Assembly (NCBI GenBank): GCA_025937115.1
Contig: JAICSB010000187.1
Coordinates: forward strand, 1-6,473
Length of the DNA stretch: 6,473 nt
Direction: 5' to 3'
From: Pseudonocardiaceae bacterium
Lineage (GTDB): Bacteria; Actinomycetota; Actinomycetes; Mycobacteriales; Pseudonocardiaceae
The translations under genes were made by a program, and so were the position numbers. The notes beneath the pieces are model-generated. The model was not told where the DNA came from, did no database searches, and worked only from the letters and a program-made list of their open reading frames with translations. Below, piece after piece: positions 4,477 to 6,473 of this stretch. Each line of letters opens with the position of its first letter. The stretch's first letter is position 1.

Positions 4477-6399
4477 TTAGAGGATGCGGCGGCCGGTTTC
4501 GGCGGCGGAGTAGCCGCCTAGGGCATCGATGGAGGCGCGGAAGTCGTCGTCGGTGAGGAGGTGCCATAGGGGAACTAGTTGCGGGGAATCGTAGGTCTGC
4601 TGGGTGAGCACCAGGTCGTATGGCTCGTGCGCGACGGGTACGAAGTCCAGCCCGAACGGCCGGGTGGCTGGGCGGATGCCGAGTCCCACATCGGCTCGCC
4701 CGGCAGCTACCGCCGCGGCGACGGCGAGATGGGTGTGCTCCTCGCGTTCATAGCCGGTGACGTCGGCCGGCGCCATACCGTGACGGCGCAGCTCGTGGTC
4801 AAGCAGCACCCGGGTACCCGCGCCGCGTTGCCGGTTGACATAACGCAGCTCCGGCCGACTCAGATCCGCGATGCCGGTGATCTCCAGTGGGTTACCCGCA
4901 GCGACGATCAGTCCCTGCTCGCGGTGCACCAGTCGGATCACCATCAGATCTGCGCGACCAACCACCCGTGGCAGGTAGGGCACGGTGTACTCGCCGGTCG
5001 CCGGATCGAGCAGGTGCGAGCCGGCGACGTGACACAGCCCGTCGCGTAGTGCCACCAGCCCGCCCAGCGAGCCGACGTTGGACGACGCGAGGGTCACGCC
5101 CGGATCGATCCCGCGCAGCGCCGAGGAAGCCAGATCGAGCACCAGGTCGTGCGAGCCGATCGCGACGATCGTGCGGTCGATGTCAGCCAGCCCGCGCAGC
5201 AGTTGCACGTCCACGTCAGTTCCGGCGTGGTGACCCTCCAGCCCGGCGGGCACGACCAGCAGCCCATCGGCCCGCACCAACGAGGTCAGCACCCCAGCCC
5301 CCCGTGGCAACGGGGTGGCCACGATCCGCCCCCCGACCCGGCCCAGCCGCACCCGCACCCAGTCGTCCATCCCGAGCGGGGAGGCGAGCTTGCGGGCCAG
5401 CCGGGCCACGACCGTCTGACGGGTCACCGTTGTGGTGCCTTGAAGGGCCGCCAACACCGGGGCGGCGAAGATGTCGAAGGTCAGCGCGGCGGACACCGGG
5501 TACCCGGGCGCACCGAGTACTGGAGTAGTGCCCACGACGCCGAGGACCACCGGGTGCCCAGGTCGCACCGCAACACCGTGCACCACCAGCGTGCCCACCC
5601 GGGCCACCACCGACGCGGTGTGATCGCCCCGACCGGCGCTCGATCCGGCGATGATCACCACCAGGTCAGCGCACTTCGCCGCGGCGAGCAGGGCAGCCGC
5701 GATCCGCTCGGGGTCATCCGGCTCGATGGGCAGCGACAGGACGTCGCAGCCGTGTTCAGTGGCCTGACCGGCGAGCATCAGCGAGTTGGTATCAACGATC
5801 TCGCCGATACCGGGCTCGCAACCCAACGGCCGGATCTCATCGCCGGTGGGCAGCACCGCGACGACCGGTCGGCGGCGCACCAGCACCTCAGCGACACCCG
5901 CCGCCGCGATGGCGGCAACATCTACCGCCCGCAACCGGTGCCCTTGGGGCAACAACAGCTCGCCCGCCGCGACGTCCTCACCGATGGAACGAACATGCTG
6001 ATAGGGCACCGCTGCAGCGACCAGCTCAGCACCAACGCTCGAGTCTGGGTCCGGGCCGACGAGGTGGACGTGCTCGCGCATCACCACCGCATCCCGGCCC
6101 TGCGGCACGGGGTCGCCGGTGTCAATGACGTCGAAGTCGGTCAGCGTGATTGGTGTGGACGGGCTGGCGCCCACGGTATCCACCGAGCACACTGCCACAC
6201 CGTCCATCCCAGCGGAGTCGAACGCCGGGGAGGAGCGTCGCGCCCACACCGGCTCGGCGGTGATCCGACCGATCGCCTCGGCCAGTCCCCGCCGCTCAAC
6301 GCCCACCCGGGTCGGGCAGCCGGCGGCAGCGCGGGCCGCCCGCCACGCGTCCAGCGCCTGGACCGCCGGAACGTCGCGGATGAACGGGCTGCGCGGCAC
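4477..6399 (-). CDS. MoeA family molybdopterin protein fused to a PBP-like (substrate-binding-fold) domain
   Basis: This 640-residue protein joins a full MoeA (about 1-405) to a PBP-like domain (about 408-640). MoeA inserts molybdate into adenylated molybdopterin, the last step of molybdenum cofactor synthesis, in the cytoplasm. Visible motifs are FDSAGMDGVAV (60-70, family S-AMDG), DTGDPVPQGRDAVV (93-106), LPTGDE (183-188), DTNS (203-206), AGSSAGRGDHT (251-261, family GGVSVGDYD), RPGHPVVLG (279-287) and APGYPVSA (297-304). The acids matching key E. coli MoeA positions (Asp66, Glu188, Asp259) are kept, while neighbouring glycines differ. The C-terminal domain has SSNVGSLGGLVAL (439-451), GSHLLDPATGEY (460-471), NRQRGAGTRVLLDHE (522-536) and GRADVGLGI (567-575), typical of the family proposed to bind molybdate or cofactor. 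This fusion is a known architecture. GTG at 6399 is the likely start: an in-frame TGA lies at 6423-6421 and no other ATG or GTG falls between. There is no clear Shine-Dalgarno; coupling to an upstream gene is possible. A hairpin follows the stop. Confidence 0.93.
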   Translation of the reverse strand: MPRSPFIRDVPAVQALDAWRAARAAAGCPTRVGVERRGLAEAIGRITAEPVWARRSSPAFDSAGMDGVAVCSVDTVGASPSTPITLTDFDVIDTGDPVPQGRDAVVMREHVHLVGPDPDSSVGAELVAAAVPYQHVRSIGEDVAAGELLLPQGHRLRAVDVAAIAAAGVAEVLVRRRPVVAVLPTGDEIRPLGCEPGIGEIVDTNSLMLAGQATEHGCDVLSLPIEPDDPERIAAALLAAAKCADLVVIIAGSSAGRGDHTASVVARVGTLVVHGVAVRPGHPVVLGVVGTTPVLGAPGYPVSAALTFDIFAAPVLAALQGTTTVTRQTVVARLARKLASPLGMDDWVRVRLGRVGGRIVATPLPRGAGVLTSLVRADGLLVVPAGLEGHHAGTDVDVQLLRGLADIDRTIVAIGSHDLVLDLASSALRGIDPGVTLASSNVGSLGGLVALRDGLCHVAGSHLLDPATGEYTVPYLPRVVGRADLMVIRLVHREQGLIVAAGNPLEITGIADLSRPELRYVNRQRGAGTRVLLDHELRRHGMAPADVTGYEREEHTHLAVAAAVAAGRADVGLGIRPATRPFGLDFVPVAHEPYDLVLTQQTYDSPQLVPLWHLLTDDDFRASIDALGGYSAAETGRRIL

Positions 6400-6409
6400 A
6401 GCGGGGACG

Positions 6410-6473
6410 CTACCGGGAATTCAGCACGTCAGGATGCTGCTCCGGTGCCGGCGAGTCGGGCATTGCGCGCGGA
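6410..6473 (-). CDS. Probable C-terminal end of an upstream minus-strand gene (frame uncertain)
   Basis: Upstream of the MoeA fusion the minus strand is open in two frames to the edge. One ends at TAG 6412-6410 and reads PRAMPDSPAPEQHPDVLNSR, leaving 10 bases before the MoeA GTG. The other ends at TGA 6431-6429 and reads SARNARLAGTGAAS. Either looks like the tail of an actinobacterial protein, and close spacing to a gene without a Shine-Dalgarno suggests an operon. Neither tail is recognisable. The coordinates given are for the first frame; this could also be untranslated leader. Confidence 0.35.
   Translation of the reverse strand, partial: PRAMPDSPAPEQHPDVLNSR

Noticed and set aside
3184..4521. 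Plus-strand frame of 445 residues opposite the hydrolase gene
   Set aside because: It overlaps the RHH gene in another frame and is antisense to the hydrolase, whose catalytic triad is intact. Composition is shadow-like.
4887..5528. Plus-strand frame of 213 residues opposite moeA-PBP
   Set aside because: Arg/Pro/Ala/Ser repeats with no family signature, antisense to conserved MoeA and PBP motifs.
1..6473. Mobile element, CRISPR array, toxin-antitoxin pair or defence system
   Set aside because: No transposase, integrase, cas gene, toxin or regularly spaced repeat array was seen. The two 22-bp repeats are too few and too close together for a CRISPR, and the RHH gene has no co-directional partner.

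Overview
The window is a compact, gene-dense piece of a high-G+C actinobacterial chromosome. Three points support this: strong G/C preference at third codon positions, starts that look leaderless, and a divergent pair of rsmI and a GT39 protein O-mannosyltransferase. The same divergent pair is known from Mycobacterium and Corynebacterium. A Pseudonocardiales or Mycobacteriales member is plausible, but genus and species cannot be read from the sequence. Nothing indicates a prophage, transposon, CRISPR array or biosynthetic cluster. Most of the content is housekeeping or cell-envelope related.

Layout, left to right. (1) The minus strand carries the 5' end of an S9 prolyl-oligopeptidase-type gene that runs off the left edge. 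A 46-bp hairpin repeat separates it from rsmI, overlapping the rsmI stop codon and the likely peptidase start codon. (2) rsmI (16S rRNA 2'-O-methyltransferase, minus) and pmt (protein O-mannosyltransferase, plus) diverge from a gap of about 24 bp. That gap holds two overlapping back-to-back -10-like hexamers. (3) pmt converges on a Tat/lipoprotein-type Rieske [2Fe-2S] protein (minus) with a Ser/Thr/Pro-rich linker. (4) A 110-bp divergent intergenic region with several dyads leads to a small 93-residue protein with the look of a ribbon-helix-helix DNA-binding protein (plus). A TA-dinucleotide tract lies between its Shine-Dalgarno sequence and its ATG. (5) A dienelactone hydrolase family protein (minus) converges on that small gene. 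(6) An intergenic region of about 130 bp holds a 22-bp tandem direct repeat and a terminator-like hairpin. (7) A 640-residue MoeA fused to a C-terminal periplasmic-binding-protein-like domain (minus) fills the right side. The last 74 bases upstream of it probably hold the tail of another minus-strand gene.

Functional links are modest. PMT mannosylates exported, usually Ser/Thr/Pro-rich, proteins, and the adjacent Rieske lipoprotein has exactly such a linker, so enzyme and possible substrate sit side by side. The MoeA-PBP protein belongs to molybdenum cofactor metabolism. The RHH protein may control its own promoter or that of the Rieske gene. The most unusual non-coding signals are the hairpin at 201-246, the 22-bp repeat at 4384-4436, and the symmetric rsmI/pmt promoter. 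I see no convincing undescribed multi-gene system here.
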